Shown here piece after piece: positions 25,376-31,305 of a DNA stretch of 34,945 nt (its first letter is position 1; each line of letters begins with the position of its first letter). The position numbers and the translations under genes are program-made. The stretch is from positions 1-34,945 of the forward strand of contig CAMSIF010000013.1 in NCBI GenBank assembly GCA_947058885.1, in the 5' to 3' direction. The DNA is from an uncultured Clostridia bacterium. Its GTDB lineage: Bacteria; Bacillota; Clostridia; Oscillospirales; Oscillospiraceae. The notes below the pieces were generated by a model. The model worked only from the letters and a program-made list of their open reading frames with translations. It was not told the DNA's origin and did no database searches.

Positions 25376-27529
25376 ATGGAAACAATTATCCAAATACTCG
25401 CACGGGAATTAGAGCAGACCGAACAGCATATTGAAAATGTGATTACCCTGTTAGACGAGGGCAATACCATCCCCTTTATCGCCCGGTACCGGAAGGAACT
25501 CCACGGCTCCATGGATGATACCTCCCTGCGCACCTTGGAGGAGCGGCTTCAGTACCTCCGGAACCTGGAAAAACGCCGGGAGGAGGTCAGAAGCTCCATT
25601 GAGAGCCAGGGCAAGCTGACGGACGAACTCTCCGCCGCTATCGGCAGCGCCGCCACCCTGGCGGAGGTGGAGGACCTCTACCGCCCCTTCAAGCCTAAAC
25701 GCCGCACCCGGGCCACTATGGCCAAGGAAAAGGGGTTGGAGCCCTTGGCGGAGCTGCTCTTCGCCCAGGAGCGGGACTGCCCCGAGCCCCGGGAAGCCGC
25801 TGCGGGGTATATTGACCCCGAAAAGGGAGTGGAAACCGTAGAGGACGCCTTGCAGGGGGCCAGCGATATCATTGCGGAGCAAATCTCTGACGATGCCGCC
25901 GTCCGCAAGAGCCTGCGGGAGCTGATGCTGCGCCAGAGTACGCTGGAGACCTCCGCCGCCAAGGAGGAGGACAGCGTTTACCGCCTTTATTATGATTTCC
26001 GGCAAAATGTAGGCAAGCTGCAAGGCCATCAGGTTCTGGCCGTCAACCGCGGGGAGAGGGAGGAGTTTTTGAAGGTCTCCGTCGTTACGGACAGGGACGC
26101 CGCCCTGGTTACGCTGCGCCGGTCGGTGGTGAAGCCCGGGTCCAAGGCGATGGAGTTCGTCAAAGCCGCCGCCGAAGACGCCTATGACCGTCTCCTTTAC
26201 CCCTCTCTGGAGCGGGAAATCCGCAATATTCTCACGGAAGAGGCCAGCGAGGGCGCGATTCACAATTTTGCCTTAAACCTGCGTCCCCTGCTGATGCAGC
26301 CGCCGGTGAAGGGGCACGTTACCATGGGTCTGGACCCGGGCTACCGTATGGGATGCAAGGTGGCGGTGGTGGACGGTACCGGGAAGGTCCTGGATACCAC
26401 GGTGGTCTACCCTACTCACGGCGAACGCCAGAAGCAGGCCTGCATCGCAGAGCTTCTGAAGCTCGTCCGCCGTCACAGCGTCACCCACATCGCCATTGGC
26501 AACGGCACCGCCTCCCGAGAGACCGAACAGATGACAGTGGAGCTTCTCCGCGAGGCGGGCGGCGGGCTCAGCTATATGATTGTCAGCGAGGCCGGAGCGT
26601 CTGTGTATTCCGCCTCCAAGCTGGCGGCGGAGGAATTCCCTCAGTTTGACGTAAACCTGCGGTCCGCCGTGTCTATTGCCCGCCGCCTTCAGGACCCCTT
26701 GGCGGAACTGGTAAAAATCGACCCGAAGGCCATCGGTGTGGGGCAGTATCAGCACGATATGCCCCCCAAACGCCTGGACGAAGCCCTGGGCGGCGTGGTG
26801 GAGGACTGTGTCAACTCCGTGGGCGTGGATATCAATACGGCCTCTCCGTCTCTGCTCCAGCGGGTGGCGGGCCTTAACGCCACTACAGCGAAAAACGTGG
26901 TCAAATACCGGGAAGAGAACGGCGCGTTTACCTCCCGGAAGCAGATTTTGAAGGTTCCCAAGCTGGGACCAAAGGCCTATGAGCAATGCGCGGGATTTCT
27001 GCGGGTGCCGGAGAGCAAGACCGCGCTGGACAACACCGCCGTCCACCCGGAGAGCTACGGCGCGGCGGAAAAGCTGCTGGAGCTGACAGGCCATAACCTG
27101 GGCGATATCGCCGCCGGGAATCTGGCCGGTCTGGACCACCGCATTCAGGAGGCCGGTGTACAGAAGCTGGCGGAGGCCTGCGGCGTGGGCGTTCCCACCT
27201 TGCTGGATGTGGCAAAGGAGCTGCAAAAGCCTGGGCGGGACCCGCGGGATGAGCTGCCGCCCCCCATTCTCCGCACAGACGTGTTGGAGCTGAAGGACCT
27301 TCAGCCGGGGATGACCCTTACGGGTACGGTGCGTAATGTCATTGACTTCGGCGTGTTTGTGGACATCGGCGTCCACCAGGACGGCCTGGTCCACATCTCT
27401 CAGATTTCTAACAAGTACCTCAAACACCCCTCCGAAGCCGTAGCAGTGGGGGATATTGTAAAAGTAGTGGTTTTGGAGGTGGACGAGAAAAAGAAACGGA
27501 TTTCTCTGTCTATGAAGCAGGCCCAGTAA
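25376..27529 (+). CDS. tex: Tex family RNA-binding transcription accessory protein
   Basis: Tex is a conserved nucleic-acid-binding protein related to eukaryotic Spt6, with effects on transcription. The 717-residue protein has the helical N-terminal domain with IPFIARYRKE and the central YqgF-like domain around residues 318-450 (TMGLDPGYRMGCKVAVVD). A helix-hairpin-helix region (GVDINTASPSLLQRVAGLN) follows. The C-terminal S1 domain (GMTLTGTVRNVIDFGVFVDIGVHQDGLVHISQ) spans about 640-715. AAAGGAACC precedes the start. The architecture is complete. Confidence 0.96.
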   Translation: METIIQILARELEQTEQHIENVITLLDEGNTIPFIARYRKELHGSMDDTSLRTLEERLQYLRNLEKRREEVRSSIESQGKLTDELSAAIGSAATLAEVEDLYRPFKPKRRTRATMAKEKGLEPLAELLFAQERDCPEPREAAAGYIDPEKGVETVEDALQGASDIIAEQISDDAAVRKSLRELMLRQSTLETSAAKEEDSVYRLYYDFRQNVGKLQGHQVLAVNRGEREEFLKVSVVTDRDAALVTLRRSVVKPGSKAMEFVKAAAEDAYDRLLYPSLEREIRNILTEEASEGAIHNFALNLRPLLMQPPVKGHVTMGLDPGYRMGCKVAVVDGTGKVLDTTVVYPTHGERQKQACIAELLKLVRRHSVTHIAIGNGTASRETEQMTVELLREAGGGLSYMIVSEAGASVYSASKLAAEEFPQFDVNLRSAVSIARRLQDPLAELVKIDPKAIGVGQYQHDMPPKRLDEALGGVVEDCVNSVGVDINTASPSLLQRVAGLNATTAKNVVKYREENGAFTSRKQILKVPKLGPKAYEQCAGFLRVPESKTALDNTAVHPESYGAAEKLLELTGHNLGDIAAGNLAGLDHRIQEAGVQKLAEACGVGVPTLLDVAKELQKPGRDPRDELPPPILRTDVLELKDLQPGMTLTGTVRNVIDFGVFVDIGVHQDGLVHISQISNKYLKHPSEAVAVGDIVKVVVLEVDEKKKRISLSMKQAQ

Positions 27530-27612
27530 GTTTGCATCCCGTTGTGCGTTGGGCGGTTTATACAGAAACAGGGGAGATTTTTGCGGCAAAACGCCAAACT
27601 TTTTTCCGCTTC

Positions 27613-27641
27613 TTGACTTTTTCCAAGATATCTTATATTCT
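27613..27641 (+). promoter_or_regulatory. sigma-A promoter of the sugar-transport ATPase gene
   Basis: TTGACT (27613-27618) and TATTCT (27636-27641) are 17 nt apart. The predicted start near 27648 leaves a leader of about 200 nt. Confidence 0.8.
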
Positions 27642-27647
27642 ATTATC

Positions 27648-27845
27648 AGCTTGAGTATCAGCTCAGGTATCTAATCACGAGCTGTCCCGCCACTCCACAA
27701 AATGGCGGGGGAGACTGACAAGAAAGGATGTTATCCGCGTAGGCGTGCGGTGCGGCAGTGTGGAGACCTGCCGCAAAGGGCAGGCGGTTTCGCTCCGCCT
27801 GACTGAGGTGGGTATTGCGGTTGCATTCCCACTAACGCCTGAGAA
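27648..27845 (+). promoter_or_regulatory. structured 5' leader of unknown class before the MsmK/UgpC-type gene
   Basis: Five consecutive hairpins can be drawn: CAGCTC/GAGCTG (27659-27684), CCCGCCA/TGGCGGG (27686-27709), TGCGGCAG/CTGCCGCA (27751-27775), CAGGCGG/CCGCCTG (27781-27801) and GTGGG/CCCAC (27808-27832). No U-tract terminator is present. The coding start has no evident Shine-Dalgarno sequence close by; the nearest purine-rich run, GAGGTGGG at 27805-27812, lies largely in the last hairpin. This fits a translational control element, but I recognise no known riboswitch. Confidence 0.5.
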
Positions 27846-29051
27846 ATGGCAACTGTAACCCTGAAGAACGTCATGAAGATCTATCCCCACAGCGGCGACC
27901 AGAAGAAAAAGAAGGCCAAGAAGGGCGAGGCCCCCGTTGAGGAGAAGAAGGTCAACCTGCAAGTCACCGAGCGCGGCGTCGTAGCTGTGCAGCAGTTCAA
28001 CCTGGACATTAAGGACCAGGAGTTTATCGTCCTGGTGGGCCCCTCCGGCTGCGGTAAGTCCACCACCCTGCGCATGGTGGCCGGTCTGGAGGAAATCTCC
28101 GAGGGCCAGCTGCTCATCGACGGCAAGGTCATGAACGACGTGGCGCCCAAGGACCGCGATATCGCCATGGTCTTCCAGAGCTACGCTTTGTACCCCCACA
28201 TGACGGTCTACGAGAACATGGCCTTTTCCCTGAAGCTGAAGAAGGTTCCCAAGGATGAGATTGACCGCAAGGTGAAAGAAGCCGCTGAGATTCTGGATAT
28301 CACCCAGTATCTGGACCGCAAGCCCAAGGCCCTGTCCGGCGGCCAGCGCCAGCGCGTGGCGATTGGCCGTGCTATCGTCCGTAGCCCCAAGGTGTTCCTC
28401 ATGGACGAGCCTCTCTCTAACCTGGACGCCAAGCTGCGTAACCAGATGCGCGCCGAGATTATCAAGCTCCGCCAGAAGATTAACACCACCTTCATTTACG
28501 TTACCCACGACCAGACCGAGGCAATGACTCTGGGTGACCGTATCGTTATTATGCGCGACGGCTTTATCCAGCAGATTGGTACACCTCAGGAGGTATTTGA
28601 CCATCCCGCCAACCTGTTTGTGGCCGGCTTCATCGGCACCCCGATGATGAACTTCTTCGACGCCAAGCTGGAGAAGGATGCCGCCGGTTATTATGTCACC
28701 GTGGCTGGCGCCCGCATGGAGCTGCCCGCTGACAAGCAGGAAATCCTCAAGAAGAGGAACACCGCTCCCCAGGATGTCACCTTGGGCATCCGTCCCGACC
28801 ACATTACCATGTGCGATGCCAGCGCCCCCCACGCTCTGTCCGCTACCGTGGACGTTACTGAGCTCATGGGCGCGACAATCCACATGCATGTCAACGTGGC
28901 TGGCAAGGACGCTATCATTATTCTGCCCACCATCGACCTTACCGGCGAGCAGAAGAACCTGGGCTACGGCGCGAAGATTAACATCACCTTCAATGGCAAT
29001 GTGATGCATCTCTTCAGCAAGGCCGACGAGAAGAGCCTCCTTCCCCTGTAA
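27846..29051 (+). CDS. sugar ABC importer ATPase, MsmK/UgpC type (orphan)
   Basis: The 401-residue ATPase energises carbohydrate importers. It has Walker A GPSGCGKST at about residue 63, DVAPKDRDIAMVFQSYALYPHM, signature LSGGQRQRVAIGRA, Walker B VFLMDEPLSNLDAKLR and THDQTEAMTLGDR. A C-terminal TOBE/MalK regulatory domain starts at about 245. A Lys-rich insert of about 25 residues (QKKKKAKKGEAPVEEKK) interrupts the N-terminal domain after KIYPHSG. An in-frame TGA at 27840 fixes this start. No permease or binding protein is adjacent, so it probably serves several importers, as MsmX does in Bacillus. Confidence 0.93.
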   Translation: MATVTLKNVMKIYPHSGDQKKKKAKKGEAPVEEKKVNLQVTERGVVAVQQFNLDIKDQEFIVLVGPSGCGKSTTLRMVAGLEEISEGQLLIDGKVMNDVAPKDRDIAMVFQSYALYPHMTVYENMAFSLKLKKVPKDEIDRKVKEAAEILDITQYLDRKPKALSGGQRQRVAIGRAIVRSPKVFLMDEPLSNLDAKLRNQMRAEIIKLRQKINTTFIYVTHDQTEAMTLGDRIVIMRDGFIQQIGTPQEVFDHPANLFVAGFIGTPMMNFFDAKLEKDAAGYYVTVAGARMELPADKQEILKKRNTAPQDVTLGIRPDHITMCDASAPHALSATVDVTELMGATIHMHVNVAGKDAIIILPTIDLTGEQKNLGYGAKINITFNGNVMHLFSKADEKSLLPL

Positions 29052-29070
29052 ATTGAACATATAACAACAA

Positions 29071-29098
29071 AGGTCCCGGGGCACAGGCTCCGGGGCCT
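29071..29098 (+). terminator. terminator-like stem after the ATPase gene, U-tract missing
   Basis: AGGTCCCGG (29071-29079) pairs with CCGGGGCCT (29090-29098) with one G-T pair. The stem is preceded by AA, but instead of a T-run it is followed by CATAAGG. The tract may have been cut off by insertion of the neighbouring element. Confidence 0.5.
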
Positions 29099-29121
29099 CA
29101 TAAGGAAGTATTTTCATTTGG

Positions 29122-29162
29122 AAGAAGTGGCGTAGTCGAGAGGCTACGCCGCTTCTTTCTTG
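29122..29162. terminator. bidirectional-looking hairpin at the recombinase remnant 3' end
   Basis: A 14-bp stem with one wobble pairs 29122-29135 with 29144-29157 and is followed by TTCTT on the plus strand. It overlaps the stop region of the recombinase fragment. Confidence 0.6.
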
Positions 29163-29494
29163 GCCTGGGGATTGGGGAGAATACCAATAAAGTTATAAAT
29201 GATATCAACCTGTTGGGAGCGGTGGCCGCTGGACTTGTCCGGGGCGTGTATGTTGATACGCTCGATAAACTCATTAACAATGGCCGGGGTAAGCGTGTCA
29301 ATCTCGCTGTACTTCTTCACCAGGGCGATAAACTGCGCCGCGTTCACGGTTTGGGTCTGCTCCTTATCAAGTTCAGCGTGGGGGGCCTTGGCCTTTTCGG
29401 TCATTGTGCTCTGTTCCTCCTCGTAGGACTTGGACAGCTTAGAAAACCGCTCGTCTGAAAGTTTCCCCGATACATTATCTTCAGAGAGCTTTTG
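29144..29494 (-). pseudogene. C-terminal remnant of a large serine recombinase (DUF4368 region)
   Basis: The frame encodes only the tail of a Tn4451/TnpX-type large serine recombinase. In order it has EDNVSGKLSDERFSKLSKSY, a linker, FIALVKKYSEIDTLTPAIVNEFIERINIH, and the final QQVDIIYNFIGILP typical of the DUF4368 domain. An ATG at 29404 exists inside it, but homology continues upstream for about 29 codons until an in-frame TGA (29497-29495). The catalytic resolvase domain and zinc-ribbon region are missing. It is a broken gene, marking the left side of a former mobile element next to the signalling and RiPP cluster. Confidence 0.85.
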
Positions 29495-29661
29495 TCAAGG
29501 GTAAAGCTTATAAATTCCTGTCTACCATACCGCTATGAAGGTCATACAGGAATTCTACTTCAGTATTCATCTTAAAAAGAGAAGTTACGATTTAATTTCT
29601 CCACCCGTTCATATGCATAGGACCGTTTATGACAGGCTGCATCGAACAAAAGGCATAGCCC
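29495..29661. other. junction region between recombinase remnant and propeptide promoter, no gene seen
   Basis: AT-rich DNA without a supported gene. An inverted repeat AATTCCTG/CAGGAATT (29513-29520 and 29547-29554) is visible. A short reading frame starting at 29535 runs through the promoter and the propeptide gene in another frame and looks accidental. Confidence 0.5.
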
Positions 29662-29697
29662 ATCGTTCTGTGTTAGTGGAAAATAACACAAAACGAT
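29662..29697. promoter_or_regulatory. 36-bp dyad operator ahead of the propeptide gene (copy 1)
   Basis: ATCGTTCTGTGTT, a 10-nt spacer and AACACAAAACGAT form an inverted repeat with one mismatch in 13-bp arms. The right arm plus ATGG (29685-29701) is identical over 17 nt to the copy at 30988-31004. Its centre lies at about -54 of the predicted transcription start, a position suited to an activator next to the -35 region. Confidence 0.85.
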
Positions 29698-29721
29698 ATG
29701 GCATTTATGCCGGCTTGGGTG

Positions 29722-29727
29722 TACATT
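29722..29727 (+). promoter_or_regulatory. -10 element of the propeptide promoter
   Basis: TACATT preceded by GGGTG starts 21 nt after the last base of the shared 17-nt motif. No good -35 box is present, consistent with dependence on a bound activator. Confidence 0.5.
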
Positions 29728-29757
29728 CTTTTCATCAAAAGAAAGGAAGGTTTCCCC

Positions 29758-29946
29758 ATGAAAAACAAACTGGCTGCGCTGCTGGCAGCACTGCTGCTCT
29801 GTCTCTCCCTGCTCCCCGCTCAGGCCCTGGCCGCCTCGGACCCGGACCCCGTTCCACCGCCCGCTGTATCTGAAAACAGGGAAACTCTCCGGCAGACGCC
29901 ACCGACCCCGCCGGAGACTCCAGATCTTGATGACGCTGGGCATTAA
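29758..29946 (+). CDS. secreted propeptide, candidate quorum-sensing signal precursor
   Basis: This 62-residue product starts after AAAGGAAGG. A Sec signal peptide is clear: KNK, a Leu/Ala-rich core (LAALLAALLLCLSLL) and a likely cut after ALA at residue 25. The remaining 37 residues are Pro/Thr/Asp-rich and end TPDLDDAGH, with no recognised domain. It is convergent with the HTH-TPR regulator gene, and the two stop codons overlap at TTAA. Its promoter carries the same dyad as the RiPP operon. By analogy with Phr, PapR and other RRNPP propeptides, a C-terminal fragment could be the pheromone. A truncated secreted protein is the alternative. Confidence 0.75.
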   Translation: MKNKLAALLAALLLCLSLLPAQALAASDPDPVPPPAVSENRETLRQTPPTPPETPDLDDAGH

Positions 29947-30890
29947 TAGGGAAGCTCCATATTTAAACGTTCTTTCATCTCCTTTTTCAAAATTGCGCGA
30001 TCATGCTCATTGTTGATTGCCGCATAGATATAGTATGCTTGGCAATAAAGCGCCCTACATCTATCTATATCTCCTGTATAGAAATAGCATCCGCCCAAGA
30101 GGTCTAGGAGTCCCGGTAAAAACTGATAATGCCCGTACTCCACGCACACCCCCCTACCCAGTTCTGCCACTTCAGCGGCCTCAGCATAGCGTTCCTCCAT
30201 AACAAGCTCACGGGCATAATTTTGGGCGATTAATGTCACTTGTCCAGCGTAACGGTTTAGTTCTTTATAATGCTTTTGCACATATTTAAGCAATTGACGG
30301 TAAATGTCAATTGCTTTTTTTCGATTTCCCATCATGTCGTAAGATATCGCAATCTGGTTAATGAGTTTTGTTTCTTCCATGCTGTACCAGCCCAGATTTA
30401 TCTCCTCCAAATCAATCCTGGGGACTGTCAGCCTAAGAGCTGCCATCAGCATATCCAGGCGCTCTTCAGGGGTATATGGTCCCTCAGGCCTACCAAAGGT
30501 GGCTCTACAACTAAGTATATACTGCTGTGTGATACGGTCATCTTTATCTATCAGCTTCTCCAATTGTTCCAGCTTCTGTAGGCCCGCCGCCCGGATGGCC
30601 GACCGGTCTTTGTTGCTAGCACGTTTAAAACGAATTGAATCTGCAAGGATTTCTTCTTGTAGATTACTGATATCCATCTCGTTCTGGCTCAGCAGGGCAA
30701 AATAGCGGTCATCGGGCAAGCCCAGACGTTGAAGCAGGGCATTAATGCGGTTGCGGGAGGGAGTCTGTTTGCCGTTTTCCAGCCGGGAGAGGGTGATGGG
30801 TTCGCAGATCCCCTCACACAGCTGCTCCTGGGTCAGCCCCAGCTCCAGGCGCCGGTTTTTGATGTATTCGCCAAGAAAAATTTCTTGCAT
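29943..30890 (-). CDS. RRNPP-type regulator: XRE helix-turn-helix plus TPR-like domain
   Basis: I place the start at 30890 after AAAGGAGG; it gives 315 residues opening MQEIFLGEYIKNRRLELGLT. The HTH_XRE domain covers about residues 7-60, with LTQEQLCEGICEPITLSRLENGKQ as the helix-turn-helix core. The rest is helical with TPR-like repeats at about 175-205 (INQIAISYDMMGNRKKAIDI), 216-250 and 256-295. This is the layout of Rgg, PlcR and NprR regulators that bind imported peptides. The gene is convergent with the propeptide gene and divergent from the RiPP operon. The DNA is visibly less G+C-rich than the chromosome to the left, suggesting transfer. Peptide binding is inferred, not shown. Confidence 0.88.
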   Translation of the reverse strand: MQEIFLGEYIKNRRLELGLTQEQLCEGICEPITLSRLENGKQTPSRNRINALLQRLGLPDDRYFALLSQNEMDISNLQEEILADSIRFKRASNKDRSAIRAAGLQKLEQLEKLIDKDDRITQQYILSCRATFGRPEGPYTPEERLDMLMAALRLTVPRIDLEEINLGWYSMEETKLINQIAISYDMMGNRKKAIDIYRQLLKYVQKHYKELNRYAGQVTLIAQNYARELVMEERYAEAAEVAELGRGVCVEYGHYQFLPGLLDLLGGCYFYTGDIDRCRALYCQAYYIYAAINNEHDRAILKKEMKERLNMELPY

Positions 30891-30926
30891 GGGACAGCCT
30901 CCTTTTATTGTACAAGGAATATTTCT

Positions 30927-30955
30927 ATTATGAGCTGTCAGCCGCGCCATGTCAA
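30927..30955 (-). promoter_or_regulatory. sigma-A promoter of the HTH-TPR regulator
   Basis: On the minus strand a perfect TTGACA (30955-30950) and CATAAT (30932-30927) are 17 nt apart. The divergent operator at 30965-31000 begins only 10 bp upstream, so the regulator may also affect its own transcription. Confidence 0.85.
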
Positions 30956-30964
30956 GACCAGGTT

Positions 30965-31000
30965 GTCGTTTTATGTTATTTTCCAGGAACACAAAACGAT
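30965..31000. promoter_or_regulatory. 36-bp dyad operator ahead of the RiPP operon (copy 2)
   Basis: GTCGTTTTATGTT, a 10-nt spacer and AACACAAAACGAT match the copy at 29662-29697 in arm length, spacer length and sequence. The 17-nt string AACACAAAACGATATGG at 30988-31004 is identical. It sits between the regulator promoter and the RiPP precursor promoter. Confidence 0.88.
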
Positions 31001-31024
31001 ATGGGAGTTCCGGTCAGAATATGG

Positions 31025-31030
31025 TATCTT
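31025..31030 (+). promoter_or_regulatory. -10 element of the RiPP operon promoter
   Basis: TATCTT begins 21 nt after the last base of the shared motif, exactly as in the propeptide promoter. A consensus -35 is absent. Transcription would start near 31037. Confidence 0.5.
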
Positions 31031-31102
31031 ATAGCCACAGCAGGGGACAAGAGAGATACATAAGCCCCGATGCTGAATTTTTAAACATAAGGAGAAACTA
31101 AA

Positions 31103-31216
31103 ATGGAAGTTATCGCTGCGAAGAAGCCCCTCTCTGTGCTTGCCCACGCCAGAGACATCAATAATAATTGCAAGGGCTGCAGACCGCCGATCCCCCCTGC
31201 TAATGCCTGCGATTAA
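31103..31216 (+). CDS. Cys-containing RiPP precursor peptide (37 residues)
   Basis: A small gene preceded by AAGGAG 8 nt upstream of ATG, directly ahead of a radical SAM/SPASM maturase. The N-terminal half (residues 1-21) is leader-like, with MEVIAAKKPLSVLAHARD. The C-terminal core is NCKGCRPPIPPANACD, with cysteines at 23, 26 and 36. The core has no Ser or Thr, so lanthionine rings are excluded; radical thioether links from Cys to Lys, Arg, Ala, Asn or Asp carbons are the likely product (sactipeptide or ranthipeptide style). The PPIPP stretch is unusual. I do not recognise a named precursor family. A strong hairpin follows before the maturase gene. Confidence 0.8.
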   Translation: MEVIAAKKPLSVLAHARDINNNCKGCRPPIPPANACD

Positions 31217-31225
31217 ATCACAATT

Positions 31226-31257
31226 GGGAATAGGGTTCCCGTAGGAGCCCTATTCCC
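31226..31257 (+). terminator. strong hairpin between RiPP precursor and maturase genes
   Basis: GGGAATAGGGTTCC (31226-31239) and GGAGCCCTATTCCC (31244-31257) form a 14-bp stem with one G-U pair and a CGTA loop. No U-tract follows, so it is best read as an mRNA-stabilising or partial-termination element that keeps precursor mRNA in excess over enzyme mRNA. Confidence 0.75.
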
Positions 31258-31305
31258 ACCCTTCATTAGATTTTGTGACAGCTTTCAATAGAGAGGAGAG
31301 ATACT

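Noticed and set aside
27728-27742. Possible leader mini-ORF (ATG TTA TCC GCG TAG) ahead of the sugar ATPase gene
   Set aside because: The purine-rich run touches the ATG directly, leaving no proper ribosome binding spacing, and four codons give no recognisable attenuation peptide.
27805-27820. GAGGTGGGTATTGCGG resembles the T-box antiterminator string
   Set aside because: The match to the T-box consensus is poor, no stem I with specifier loop is visible, no terminator follows, and the downstream gene is a sugar ATPase.
29144-29404. Intact 86-residue small gene starting at the ATG at 29404
   Set aside because: Recombinase-like sequence continues in frame upstream of this ATG, so it is the tail of a broken gene rather than a small standalone protein.
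29535-29873. 112-codon plus-strand frame overlapping the propeptide gene
   Set aside because: It lacks a ribosome binding site and runs across the operator and promoter, while the overlapping frame has a perfect signal peptide and ribosome binding site.
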